In this document: one piece after another, positions 9,272 to 18,048 of the stretch
How the letters are laid out: every line of letters begins with the position of its first letter
Position numbering within the stretch: position 1 is the first letter of the stretch
Origin: Coccinella septempunctata
Lineage: Eukaryota; Arthropoda; Insecta; Coleoptera; Coccinellidae
NCBI RefSeq assembly: GCF_907165205.1
Contig: NC_058198.1
Coordinates: 19,653,240-19,717,239 of the forward strand
Direction: 5' to 3'
DNA length: 64,000 nt
Made by a program: the position numbers and the translations under genes
Notes under the pieces: model-generated
Seen by the model: the letters and a program-made list of their open reading frames with translations, nothing else
Databases searched by the model: none
What the model was told of the DNA's origin: nothing

Positions 9272-10147
9272 GGTGAGGATAGATCAACCTCAAGGCGTAG
9301 AGAGAACGCCTAATGCAGCTCGCAATATGCAACCTATAACGGAAAGAATTGTCCATTATCAGACCAAGGTTACGAACGCTCTTCACAATAGGACTCTCAT
9401 CACCCCCAATGAAAAAATGAACATCCCGACTCAACCTATCACACGTAGACTGATTCCCGAAAAGTATGGCACAAGATTTGCTAGGGTTAACCAAAAGATT
9501 GTGTTGCTCTGATATCTCTTGGATGGTCGCAAGATCATGATTTATTCTTCGAACCCCTTCATCAACATCGCCAGCATCAAAACTGAGGTAAAGTTGAGCA
9601 TCATCAGCATAAAAATGGGCGTTACAGAATTTAAGGAACTTCCAAAACATGAAAGTATAAATGATAAAAAGCAGGGGACCCAGTAAGGACCCCTGAGGTA
9701 CACCCACAGATATAGGCAAAGGACCAGATAGTGAACCATCGATTTTTACACGCTGGGATCTATTAAAAAGATAGCTTTTAAGAAGTAAAACTGAGCTATC
9801 AGAGAATCCCACGAAAGAAATTACAGCAATGAGCAAATCGTGCGAGATCATATCAAATGCTTTAGTGTAATCTAATAAGACCAGCGCTGTAACTAGACCC
9901 CTATCCGAATTCAATAAAATATCGTCACTTATCTTGAGAAGAGCAGTGGTACAACTATAACCGCTACGAAAACCCGATTGGAACTCAGGAAGCACTTCAA
10001 ACTTATTTAGATGTTCAATCATCTGGTGATACAGGACCTTCTCGAATATTTTAGAGACAGCAGGCAATATGCTGATTGGTCGCAAGTCACTGAGCTGCTC
10101 CACATTACGTTTCTTTGGAATCGGCAAGACTATAGAATTTTTTCAAC
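9272..10147 (-). pseudogene. LINE A reverse transcriptase, N-terminal part
   Basis: Minus-strand RT core. Visible blocks are V-L-P-I-P-K-K, L-R-P-I-S-I-L-P, F-Q-S-G-F-R, L-L-D-Y-T-K-A-F-D, G-V-P-Q-G-S-L-L-G-P and catalytic Y-A-D-D (about 9602-9613). It is truncated just before the P-I-P-K block, so endonuclease and ORF1 are missing. At 9272 the frame runs into the tail of LINE B (a run of asparagines encoded by the trinucleotide repeat). The continuation is at 7686-7171. Confidence 0.8.
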
Positions 10148-10157
10148 TTACTTCTCA

Positions 10158-11028
10158 TTCAGGATAAATACGTTCCTGAAAATAGCGAAATTGATTATGA
10201 CGATCATGATGATACACCCATTAAATATCATTATGTGCTAATCAAAAATTTATCTCGCCTTGTTTCCTCAAAACTTTCGAAAAATACGAAGAAAAAGTAT
10301 ATTTGTGACCTGTGTTTAAACTATTTCCTCACTGAAAACAATTTAAATGAGCATAAGAAATATTGCATGAAACATGATCCCTCATTGATCAAATTTCCTA
10401 TTGATTCACATATTGAATTCAAAAATTATGTATACAAACAAAAAGTTCCATATATAATTTATGCGGATTTTGAATCATATTTGAAGAAACATAATTCATC
10501 TTCAACTACATTTTCAAAGTCATTTAAGTATCAGGAGCATATACCTATATATATGAGTGTGGGTTATTACTTAAAATGTAATCATGATTCATCTCAATCA
10601 TTTTATAACAGTTATACTGGTGAAAATTGTATGAAATGGTTCAATGATGAATTAGAGATGATAGCAAATAAATTGAATATTGAAATAAAGAACATAAAAC
10701 CTATGAAATCATATCCGAAAAATGGAATGTCTGATTTGTGCCATATATGTGAGAGGTCATTTACTGCTGGAGATGAATCTGTAATAGATCATGATCATTT
10801 CACGGGTGAAATAAGAGGACAGGCTCATAAGATATGTAATTTACAATATAAAAAATCATTTATGATACCAGTTGTCTTCCACAATTTAAGCGGTTATGAC
10901 TCTCATTTCTTAATAAGAAATTTTTCTCAATTTGCTAAGATATCAGTGTTACCATTGAATAAAGAAAAGTATATTTCGTTCACAGTTCATCTTGAGGGAC
11001 ATCAAATTAAATATAGGTTTATTGATAG
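10158..11028 (+). pseudogene. Polinton-type DNA polymerase B, exonuclease segment
   Basis: Open frame resuming D-K-Y-V-P-E-N, with a C2HC finger (C-D-L-C...H...C, about 10304-10365), exonuclease motif I (Y-A-D-F-E, about 10463), an HNH/endonuclease-VII-like insert (C-H-I-C...D-H-D-H-F-T-G...C-N, about 10740-10845), and exonuclease motif II (H-N-L-S-G-Y-D-S-H, about 10878). These define a protein-primed family B polymerase of the Polinton/Maverick type. It ends at R-F-I-D-S, where the LTR element at 11029 is inserted after a duplicated ATAG; the frame resumes as I-R-F-M-E-S at 11966. Confidence 0.8.
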
Positions 11029-11389
11029 TGTGGCGGCGTAGTTGTACCCATGGTAGAAGAATACTTCATCTCACCATGGTGGTACCAAGGGTGGCCAAAC
11101 GATGGCATCACTGCGCACGACGGTTGCGATCACAGGGTAGCATATACGTCTATTGCGGTGCAGCATACGCCAAACGATGGCGCCACCGGCGACGCACAAC
11201 TCTATACCCTCGACGTAACCGGCGTTTATAGCAGGCACAAACTACGCTGCTTCGGCGATTGTCGTAGGTAGCTGCTAGGGTTCATTAACCTACCTAATGA
11301 GTCCGACCCTAGCAGTGGGACGAAACAATCACCCCAAGAGCACGCATTTCTTCAAATAGCGTGAACTCACCCCAGCACATACCGCCAAA
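11029..11389 (+). repeat. 5' LTR of retrozyme-like element
   Basis: Begins TGTGGCGGCG and ends CCGCCAAA, with a short inverted relation between the two ends (GGCGG/CCGCC). It is 361 bp, exactly the length of the 3' copy. Confidence 0.88.
11257..11330 (+). ncRNA. Type III hammerhead ribozyme in 5' LTR
   Basis: Stem III GATTG (11257-11261) with CAATC (11326-11330). Cleavage triplet GTC ends at 11263. Stem I is GTAGGT (11264-11269) with ACCTAC (11288-11293). The core reads CTAATGA (11294-11300) instead of CTGATGA. Stem II is GTCC (11301-11304) with GGAC (11318-11321), then GAAA (11322-11325). The cleavage site is intact but the G of the invariant CUGA core is replaced by A, which should abolish or strongly reduce activity of this copy. 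Confidence 0.85.
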
Positions 11390-11390
11390 G

Positions 11391-11408
11391 TGGTGACCCC
11401 GACGTGAT
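11391..11408 (+). promoter_or_regulatory. Primer-binding site, tRNA-Trp type
   Basis: TGGTGACCCCGACGTGAT, one base after the 5' LTR, is the complement of the 3' end of insect tRNA-Trp including CCA, as I recall that tRNA. The 18-base match is too long for chance. It identifies the repeats as LTRs rather than a tandem duplication. Confidence 0.85.
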
Positions 11409-11584
11409 GAGGGAGGGCCGTCTTAACGACGTATCCCAGAAGGCCAGACCGGTTGAGACAATAGCTCGCTCACAATGCACGCTCCCATCTCTGGTATTTC
11501 TGACGCTACTCTAGACGCCCTTTCCCATCTTCGTAAACGGCGGTACCCTGCCTACCGTATCGCATCGCTTCCCCAGTCAGCGCC

Positions 11585-11600
11585 GCTGGTGGGGGAGTGT
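11585..11600 (+). promoter_or_regulatory. Polypurine tract of retrozyme-like element
   Basis: A GGTGGGGGAG-containing purine run lies flush against the 3' LTR start at 11601, the correct place for a plus-strand primer. Confidence 0.7.
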
Positions 11601-11961
11601 TGTGGCGGCGTAGTTGTACCCATGGTAGAAGAATACTTCATCTCACCATGGTGGTACCAAGGGTGGCCAAACGATGGCATCACTGCGCACGACCGTTGCG
11701 ATCACAGGGTAGCATATACGTCTATTGCGGTGCAGCATACGCCAAACGATGGCGCCACCGGCGACGCACAAGTCTATACCCTCGACGTAACCGGCGTTTA
11801 TAGCAGGCACAAACTACGCTGCTTCGGCGATTGTGGTAGGTAGCTGCTAGGGTTCATTAACCTACCTGATGAGTCCGACCCTAGCAGTGGGACGAAACAA
11901 TCACCCTAAGAGCACGCATTTCTTCAAATAGCGTGAACTCACCCCAGCACATACCGCCAAA
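11601..11961 (+). repeat. 3' LTR of retrozyme-like element
   Basis: A 361-bp copy of 11029-11389, offset by 572 bp. Five substitutions separate them; two fall on catalytic positions of the hammerhead. It is followed by the duplicated ATAG. Confidence 0.88.
11829..11902 (+). ncRNA. Type III hammerhead ribozyme in 3' LTR
   Basis: Same fold as the copy at 11257. The core CTGATGA (11866-11872) and GAAA are canonical, stems I, II and III are intact, but the cleavage triplet reads GTG instead of GTC. G at the cleavage position is not tolerated by hammerheads (H rule). This copy should form the fold but not cut. Confidence 0.85.
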
Positions 11962-11965
11962 ATAG

Positions 11966-13003
11966 TATTCGATTTATGGAATCATCTCTTGAAAAGTTAG
12001 CAACCTACTTGAAACCTGACTCATTCATTAATTTATACTCACATTTTCCAAATTTAACTGCTAAACACTATAAATTGCTTACTAGAAAAGGTATTTATCC
12101 CTATGATTACATTGATAGTATTGAAAAATTGACAGAGACTACACTCCCATCTAGAGAAAAATTTTATAATAAATTGAATGATGAAGATATAACTGATGAG
12201 GAATATTCACATGCTCAACAAGTCTGGTCCATTTTTGATTGTAAAAATTTATTAGACTATTCCAATTTATATCTTAAAACAGATGTCCTTTTACTAGCTG
12301 ATATATTTGAACAATTTCGTGTAAGTTGTCATACAACTTATGGATTAGATCCAGCTTGGTATTATACACTCCCGGGGTTTACGTTTGATTGTATGTTGAA
12401 ATATACATCAATGAAATTACAAATTATCAAGGATATCGATATGATATAATTATTGAAGAGAGTATAAGAGGTGGAATAAGTCAGTGTTCTAATCGATATG
12501 CGAAGGCAAATAATAAGTATATGACTACATTTGATTCTGAAAAGTTATCATCATATATAATTTACTTTGATGTAAATAATCTCTATGGTTGGCAATGAGT
12601 CAGTTTCTTCCATATGATGAATTTGAGTGGACTAACACTAATATTGATGTGATACAAATTCCAGATAATGCTCCAGAAGGGTATTTTTTAGAAGTTGATC
12701 TGGAATATCCAAAACACCTACATGATATACATTCAGATTTACCATTTTGTCCGGAAAATCGAGTACCTCCAGGTTCAAAATTACCTAAATTGTTAACAAC
12801 ATTATATGATAAGAAGAAATATATTTTACATTATAGAAATTTGAAACAGACCTTAGAAAACGGAATGGTTCTCACTAAAATCCATAGGGTATTAAAATTC
12901 AAACAATCAGCATGGCGTAAATCTTATATTGATCTCAATACCGAGCTTAGAATGAAGGCCTCGAACGATTTTGAAAAGAATCTTTACAAACTAATGAATA
13001 ATG
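11966..13003 (+). pseudogene. Polinton-type DNA polymerase B, polymerase segment
   Basis: Resumes I-R-F-M-E-S-S-L-E-K-L and carries exonuclease motif III (Y-L-K-T-D-V, about 12270), the linker with T-Y-G-L-D-P-A, polymerase motif A (Y-F-D-V-N-N-L-Y-G, about 12562), K-L-P-K-L and K-F-K-Q-S-A-W, and the start of motif B (F-E-K-N-L-Y-K-L-M-N-N). Two frameshifts are seen: about two extra bases near 12448 and one missing base near 12595. It is cut off at L-M-N-N inside motif B by a minus-strand LINE fragment; motif C (YxDTD) is not in the window. Confidence 0.78.
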
Positions 13004-13004
13004 G

Positions 13005-14198
13005 TTATGAATAATCATGGTTATCGGCGTAAGCTTGTATTTCCCTAGCTTTTTCTTTCCACCAGCTGTCCTTGATTTTTCTTATTTCTTGACGGACCTC
13101 GCGTTTTATGATATTAAAACATTTTTGGGCTGCAAAATCGCCAGGCTTGTTAATTGCTGTTTTCATCGCTTTGTGTTTTGCCTCCAGAAGGGGTGCGATA
13201 TGAGTTTCTTTGTCGGCGAACCATTCTGGGGATTTTCGGGAGCGTTCTGTGCCCAGTATTTCTTTCGCTGAATTTGTTAGAGATGATTTGAAGCGAAGCC
13301 AATGACTCTCAATGTCTTCGTCATAATCCAATGGTGTTAGGCTTTCTTTGACGGCAGCTGTGAAGCTTTTCTCTGTAGAAGGGTTTTGTAGTTTGGAGAT
13401 TTGAAGGCGCTCTCTTAGTAATTTTGGCCTGCGTTGGTATTTTGGGAGCATTGAGATCTTCATTCTCGAGATTACCAGCCTATGATCAGTCCAGCACTCC
13501 AGATCTGCTCTGGGTTTAGTGACCAACACCTCTTTGAGATCTTTTCTTCTCACGATCACATAGTCAACAGTATGCCAATGCCCTGAGCGCGGGTGGCGCC
13601 AGGTCCCCCTTGAATTGGGTCTCGTAATAAAGAAGGTGTTCGTTATACAAAGATTGTGTTCTGCACAAAGAGCCAGCAGACGTTCTCCGTTCGAATTAAT
13701 GCTATCTGTGCCGTGTTTCCCTATTATTCCCGGCCATAGTTCTGAGTCTTGACATCTGCCCACTCTGGCGTTGAAGTCTTCAAGGAGGATAATTCGTTCC
13801 CGTTTTGGGATTTTACTTAATGTAGCAACGAGTGATTCGTAGAAAGTGTCCTTTGAGTTGTCAGAGGAATTCAAAGTGGGTGCGTATACTGCAATGATGT
13901 TCACAAACGTGTTGTTTGCTGCAGGAAAGCGTAGGGTCATTAAACGTTCTGAGATGCCAACTGGATTTTCGGTTAGTTTGGCGGCCAGGTCGTTTCTAAT
14001 GGCAAAACCTACACCATGTTGTCTGATTTGGCCTTCTGGCAAGCCCTTCCAGAAAAAAGTATAAGCATGTTCTACCAAGCTACCTTCGTCCGAGAAGCGT
14101 GTCCCGCTTAAGGCAACTATTGCAATGGATGTTCGTTGCAGTTCCTTATCGATTAGGGCAGTACGCCTCTCTGGTCGGTCGGCCTTGGGGTTGTCTAG
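13005..14198 (-). pseudogene. Non-LTR element D, AP-endonuclease fragment
   Basis: A 398-codon minus-strand open frame, truncated at both ends. It is the AP-like endonuclease domain and following linker of a LINE often annotated 'craniofacial development protein 2-like'. Seen: D-R-P-E-R-R-T-A-L-I, then A-L-S-G-T-R (family A-L-S-E-T-R), G-V-G-F-A-I-R-N, R-L-M-T-L-R, I-L-L-E-D-F-N-A-R-V-G (family L-G-D-F-N), H-W-H-T-V-D-Y-V-I-V-R, W-T-D-H-R-L-V-I-S. The catalytic glutamate of S-E-T is replaced by glycine and G-D-F is E-D-F. The 5' end abuts a satellite array and the 3' end abuts the polymerase, with ATGGTTAT on both sides of that junction (13001, 13017). Confidence 0.8.
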
Positions 14199-14745
14199 CA
14201 AGGTCCAGAGAATAATCGCATCCCTATAAGAATTTTATGTGCTGAATATTTTAATGCGCCGATGAACGGTTTCCGAGATATCGAATTTTGAACATTTAAG
14301 GGTGGAAATTCACCCCCTAGATCCCAAGGGAAGTGGATGAAATTTTCAGGGAATAATCGCATTCGTGTAAGAATTGTATATGTCGAATGTCTTTATGAGC
14401 AGATTAACGGTTTCCGAGATATCGAATTTTGAACATTTGAGGGTGGAAATTCAACCCCTAGATCCCAAGGCAAGTGGATTAAATTTTCAGAGAATAATCG
14501 CATTCGTGTAAGGATTGTATATGTCGAATGTCTTTATGGGCCGATCAACGGTTTCCGAGATATCGAATTTTGAACATTTAAGGGTGGAAATTCATCCCCT
14601 AGATCCCAAGCGAAGTGGATGAAATTTTTAGAGAATAATTACATTCGTGTAAGGATTGTATATGTCGAATCTCTTTTTGCGCCGATTAACGGTTTGCGAG
14701 ATATCGAATTTTGAACATTTAATGGTGGATATAAACCCCGTCGAC
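14199..14745 (+). repeat. 141-bp satellite array (about 3.8 units)
   Basis: Units begin GAATAATCGCAT near 14203, 14351, 14492 and 14632 (period about 141). Each holds CGGTTTCCGAGATATCGAA and a block like CCCCTAGATCCC. The template is recognisably related to the 140-bp satellite at 37601-38710. Both arrays are followed by the same 75-bp terminal motif, so they belong to one element family. Confidence 0.85.
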
Positions 14746-14861
14746 AATAACGGAATTACGTGGAATTCCCAAGAATCAGTCACATTCCATCAAATCTAGG
14801 ATCCTCTTTTTCATTAGCTATGTGAATCGGCCTTATTCCAGCATAAATTTGACCTACGCTT

Positions 14862-14938
14862 CGCACGCCACTGGACACGGCGTTCGGGTGTTTCCATCAA
14901 ACGGTCTCCCAGAAACGATCTGCTAGGTTCACGCCGGT
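14862..14938 (+). repeat. Right terminus of inverted-satellite element family
   Basis: A CGCCACTGG ... GCGTTCGGGTGTTTCC ... CTGCTAGGTTCACGCCGGT stretch matches the right end at 38714-38792 and, inverted, the left end at 33031-33106. The element would end at 14938. Its left end is not present here. Confidence 0.7.
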
Positions 14939-14945
14939 AAACAAT

Positions 14946-15915
14946 GTCATAGTATTGATGAAGCAATGGTGTCTTACTATGGACGTCACAGCTGCAAACA
15001 ATTTATTCGCGGAAAACCCATTCGTTGGGATATAAGTTATGGGTTGGCGCCACGAAATCTAGTTATATCATCTGGTTCGATCCATATCAAGGAGCTTCCA
15101 CAGTTGTGGAAGAAAAATACAAATATTTGGGGTTGGGAGCAAGTGTTATCCTACGATATGCCGATGTGTTGAAAGAAATTCAAGAGTAGCCGTACCATTT
15201 ATTTTTCGATAACTTCTTCACATCGCTTCCACTTCTAAAAGAATTAGAAATGAGAAACTTGAAAGGAACAGGTACAATAAAGAACAAGAGAATACGGAAT
15301 AGTGCGATTGAAAATTCTAAATCATTCAAAAAATATGACAGAGGGAAAATGTCTATCAAGTTAGCAAATGAGTCAATAATTGTTTGTAAGTGGAATGATA
15401 CTAATGTTATTCTGCAGCTTCAAATTTCTTGACTTTACTGCCACCCAATAGAGTGAGAATATATCACGTAAAAAAAAATATATTCACATTGACCAACCCA
15501 AACTCATTCAACACTATAATGAAAATATGGGAGGAGTGGACAGATTAGACCAAAATATGGCTTTGAATTGTATTTCGATAAGAGGAATGAAGTGGTATTC
15601 CCCACTTTTTGCCCACTGCTTGGACATGGCCCTTCAAAACGCTTGGCAGCTGAATCGCACAAATAGTAGTAAACTAGATCAGCTATCATTTAAAAGAAGT
15701 ATTGCAACAGGATTGCTGAAAACTCATAGAAAAACAACGAAAACAGGACCATCAAAGCACTCAAAGAGTTTACACGAATCTTCAAGATATGAGAGACTAG
15801 ACCACTTGATTGTTTACCAGAATAAACAAACACGTTGTGGGGTGTGCCATAAAAATTCATTACTTATATGCATAAAGTGTAAAATAGCCTTACAGCCCAA
15901 AAGAAAGCTTTTATA
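14946..15915 (+). pseudogene. Decayed piggyBac-type transposase
   Basis: Pieces in shifting frames: I-D-E-A-M-V-S-Y-Y-G-R-H-S-C-K-Q (14958-15015, the conserved DEAM block), then M-R-N-L-K-G-T-G-T-I (15250), then M-G-G-V-D-R-L-D-Q-N-M (15527, the G-G-V-D motif with a catalytic aspartate), K-W-Y-S-P-L, and a C-terminal Cys-rich finger (C-G-V-C...C-I-K-C, about 15838-15880). Several frameshifts and stops are present. The start of the gene is lost at the satellite element border. No TTAA-flanked termini could be placed. Confidence 0.75.
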
Positions 15916-16124
15916 GTTATCATACACTATAATTCAATAGTTTGTGTTCATTTATTACGCAATAAAATTAACTTCCTTAAAAACCTACTGTTCCTTTAAA
16001 AGAACACACCGAATTTTTTGTGAACAATAAGTACACAATAACAGAGGAATTATGAAAATTCTCCATGTAAGCTGTACTAGAAAATATTCATTTTTAAAAT
16101 TGACAAAAAAAACATTCCAGGTCT

Positions 16125-16660
16125 ATTTGGGTTAATGATAAAAACTTAATCAATGCTCCCAAAATTAATGGCCAGAAAATTGAACAAAAAGAATCCGTGA
16201 AATATCTAGGAATGGAACTTGATTCAAGACTAAATTTTCACAAAACATCGAAAACTCAGTGGGAAAAGCCTACGCGGCGGAAAAATATCTACATTCTCTA
16301 TTGTACAAAAACAGTAAGTTGGAACCACAAAATCATCTATACTTCGTTAATTCGACCAATTATGGCATATTCTGCACCTGCCTGGTGTCACTTAAAACCA
16401 ACACCTTTAATTGCAGAAATTCCAGAACCAAATATTGGGAATGATCTTGAATGAAAACAAATATACAAGAATAGTGACTCTCCACGATTCTACTGGAATT
16501 GTGACCATTGAGGATCACATAGATAAATTAGCTTCCAAATTTTATGAAAAATCATGTTATGTGAGCGATCCTGTCAGTCGGATAATAATATCGAAACGAA
16601 AAGCATGTTCTCCCTTACGAACAGCTGTCAATCTTTTTCAAAAATTATGAGCAGTATCCG
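16125..16660 (+). pseudogene. Jockey-type LINE fragment
   Basis: Frameshifted remains of the RT thumb and C-terminus: K-Y-L-G-M-E-L-D-S-R-L-N-F, then S-L-I-R-P-I-M-A-Y-S-A-P-A-W, then N-K-Y-T-R-I-V and E-D-H-I-D-K-L-A. The blocks are typical of jockey elements. The downstream AT-rich sequence to about 16950 shows nothing recognisable. Confidence 0.65.
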
Positions 16661-17335
16661 AGTTCTTTCATTAATTGAAAGTGTATATTTAAATAATGAA
16701 AACACAATTCTAAAGAAATTGTAAAACCAAGACCAGGGTTTTTTACTTTTATTTCCCTGCAAAATTAATCACAATCACAGTATTCTATCACAATGTTAAA
16801 TATGTTAATAATCTGAATTATTATAAGGTTTTGTACCGTTGTCCCAAAAATATAGGTAGAAATGTATATGTAGGAACTATCACTGGTGTTTTTTATAACA
16901 TAAAAAAAAACAATTTTATTGTAAATACTGTATAAAGTATTTAGGATATATTCTTATTCATTCGATAAGACGTGTTTGCGGTTGCTCCCGATATATTGTG
17001 TTTGTTTGGTGTTTCGGTTTACATTTTCTCAGGAAAGAGTTGTGTAGCGGTGACAGCAAGTAGAGGGAACTATTAATTTCAATAAAGAAAGGATTTTTAT
17101 TTTCGTTTGTTATTTTTACTGGATTTTGTTCTGATTCTTTTGATTGAATTCGCGGGAGGTGATACATGCAGATTTATCGGTGCATGTGCTGCGCTTCCTA
17201 TGCGATATTATTATCGGAGACGTAGATTTTATTTCTGACAATACGAGGTGTGTTTGCTTTGTGAAGAGTATCTCTATTGTTTCATCCTTTTGCACCAGTG
17301 CACGAACACTTGCTTTGGAAAATATCGAGGGCACC

Positions 17336-17602
17336 ATGTCTTGTATCAGATGTAACAATGCGTTTAAAGAGAATGCTGATAAGTTAATCCGGTGTGATGA
17401 ATGCAGCAGATATGCGCATGTTGCATGCTCTGAATTGACAGCTGCGGAGCTGAAATGTTTCGAACTGCGTCCGAACAATAAGCGTCGAATTAAGTACATT
17501 TGTATCGAGTGTGAGCAGGGACTTCATCAGATCCCAAAGATTCTCAAACTAATAAATGATCTGAGAGATGATCAGCGACATCGGTGCCTCTGTGCCAGCT
17601 GA
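17336..17602 (+). pseudogene. LINE ORF1 with PHD-like zinc finger (truncated)
   Basis: The open frame begins at 17144, but ATG at 17336 (accATGt) directly precedes the finger and is the likely start. The peptide is a C4HC3 PHD-type finger: C-I-R-C, C-D-E-C, H-V-A-C, C-I-E-C, followed by a short coiled helix and a stop. Such PHD fingers head the ORF1 of several insect LINEs. Together with 17660-18048 it looks like an internally deleted LINE whose ORF2 is missing. 16960-17335 would be its 5' UTR. Confidence 0.55.
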
Positions 17603-17659
17603 TTGCGAGGTGATATAATCTTTACTTTCGGATCCCTAAATAACCTGTTAGGTTGTGCT

Positions 17660-18048
17660 ATGTCTTAATCTGTTCACACTGAGCCATAATCGCAACCTGC
17701 GTGGTCATCGCCACAAGCTGTATAAGGAGAAATTCAGGACGGTGCAGAGGCAATGGTTTTTGAGCAACAGAGTGTTCGATGTATGAAACAGATTACCAAA
17801 TGATGTCATCGAGGCAACAAGTGTGAACTTGTGTTGTAGATTTTATCGATGGTTTGCGTCAGTGTACCAGTGAGGTGTTTGGTTTCTTTTTTGTTTTTTT
17901 TTACATATCATATCCTTGTTTTAATTGTATACCTACATTTTTTGATCGGGATCAATATGTATATAGAATTTATATTTGTTTCATGAGTCGTATAGGTTAT
18001 ACCTCGACTCTTATCAATTCTGTAATAATAATAATAATATTGAATTAG
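17660..18048 (+). pseudogene. LINE 3' end (CR1-like C-terminus and tail)
   Basis: Degraded coding for the last RT residues (a L-R-G-H-R-H-K-L-Y block and a W-N-R-L-P-N-D-V-like block with a stop at the W), then an AT-rich 3' UTR and an ATA-repeat tail (about 18020-18045). It probably belongs with the PHD finger ORF just upstream as one deleted element. Confidence 0.55.

Larger units (their letters stand above)
6864..10157 (-). mobile_element. Non-LTR retrotransposon A, 5'-truncated, interrupted
   Basis: A minus-strand LINE whose 3' tail is the TTATTA repeat at about 6864-6884 and whose truncated 5' end lies near 10147. It entered the Polinton-like polymerase gene and was itself invaded by LINE B at 7692-9266. 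Removing LINE B and one ACTAC joins the two RT pieces in frame. Sequence style (R-P-I-S-I-L-P, Y-A-D-D-A-Q-L-Y) suggests the CR1/L2-like assemblage; the clade is not settled. I find no firm target duplication for this copy (a weak CATT at both sides). Confidence 0.75.
11029..11961 (+). mobile_element. LTR retrozyme-like element with hammerhead ribozymes
   Basis: A 933-bp non-coding element: two 361-bp direct repeats (11029-11389, 11601-11961; 5 differences), primer site, 192-bp middle and polypurine tract. A 4-bp duplication ATAG flanks it (11025-11028, 11962-11965), and removing the element plus one ATAG restores the polymerase frame, so both ends are exact. Each LTR holds a type III hammerhead ribozyme. 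LTR, primer site, polypurine tract, 4-bp TSD, no ORF and LTR-borne hammerheads are the defining set of plant LTR retrozymes; animal retrozymes known to me lack LTRs. The tRNA-Trp primer site resembles that of CsRn1-type Ty3/gypsy elements, a plausible helper. High GC makes spurious ORFs in the LTRs. Confidence 0.88.

Noticed and set aside
10992..11843. Open frames of 60-120 codons in the GC-rich repeats, nearly identical in two copies
   Set aside because: They lie in the LTRs of the retrozyme-like element, differ in frame usage, have no family signature, and their conservation is explained by LTR identity.
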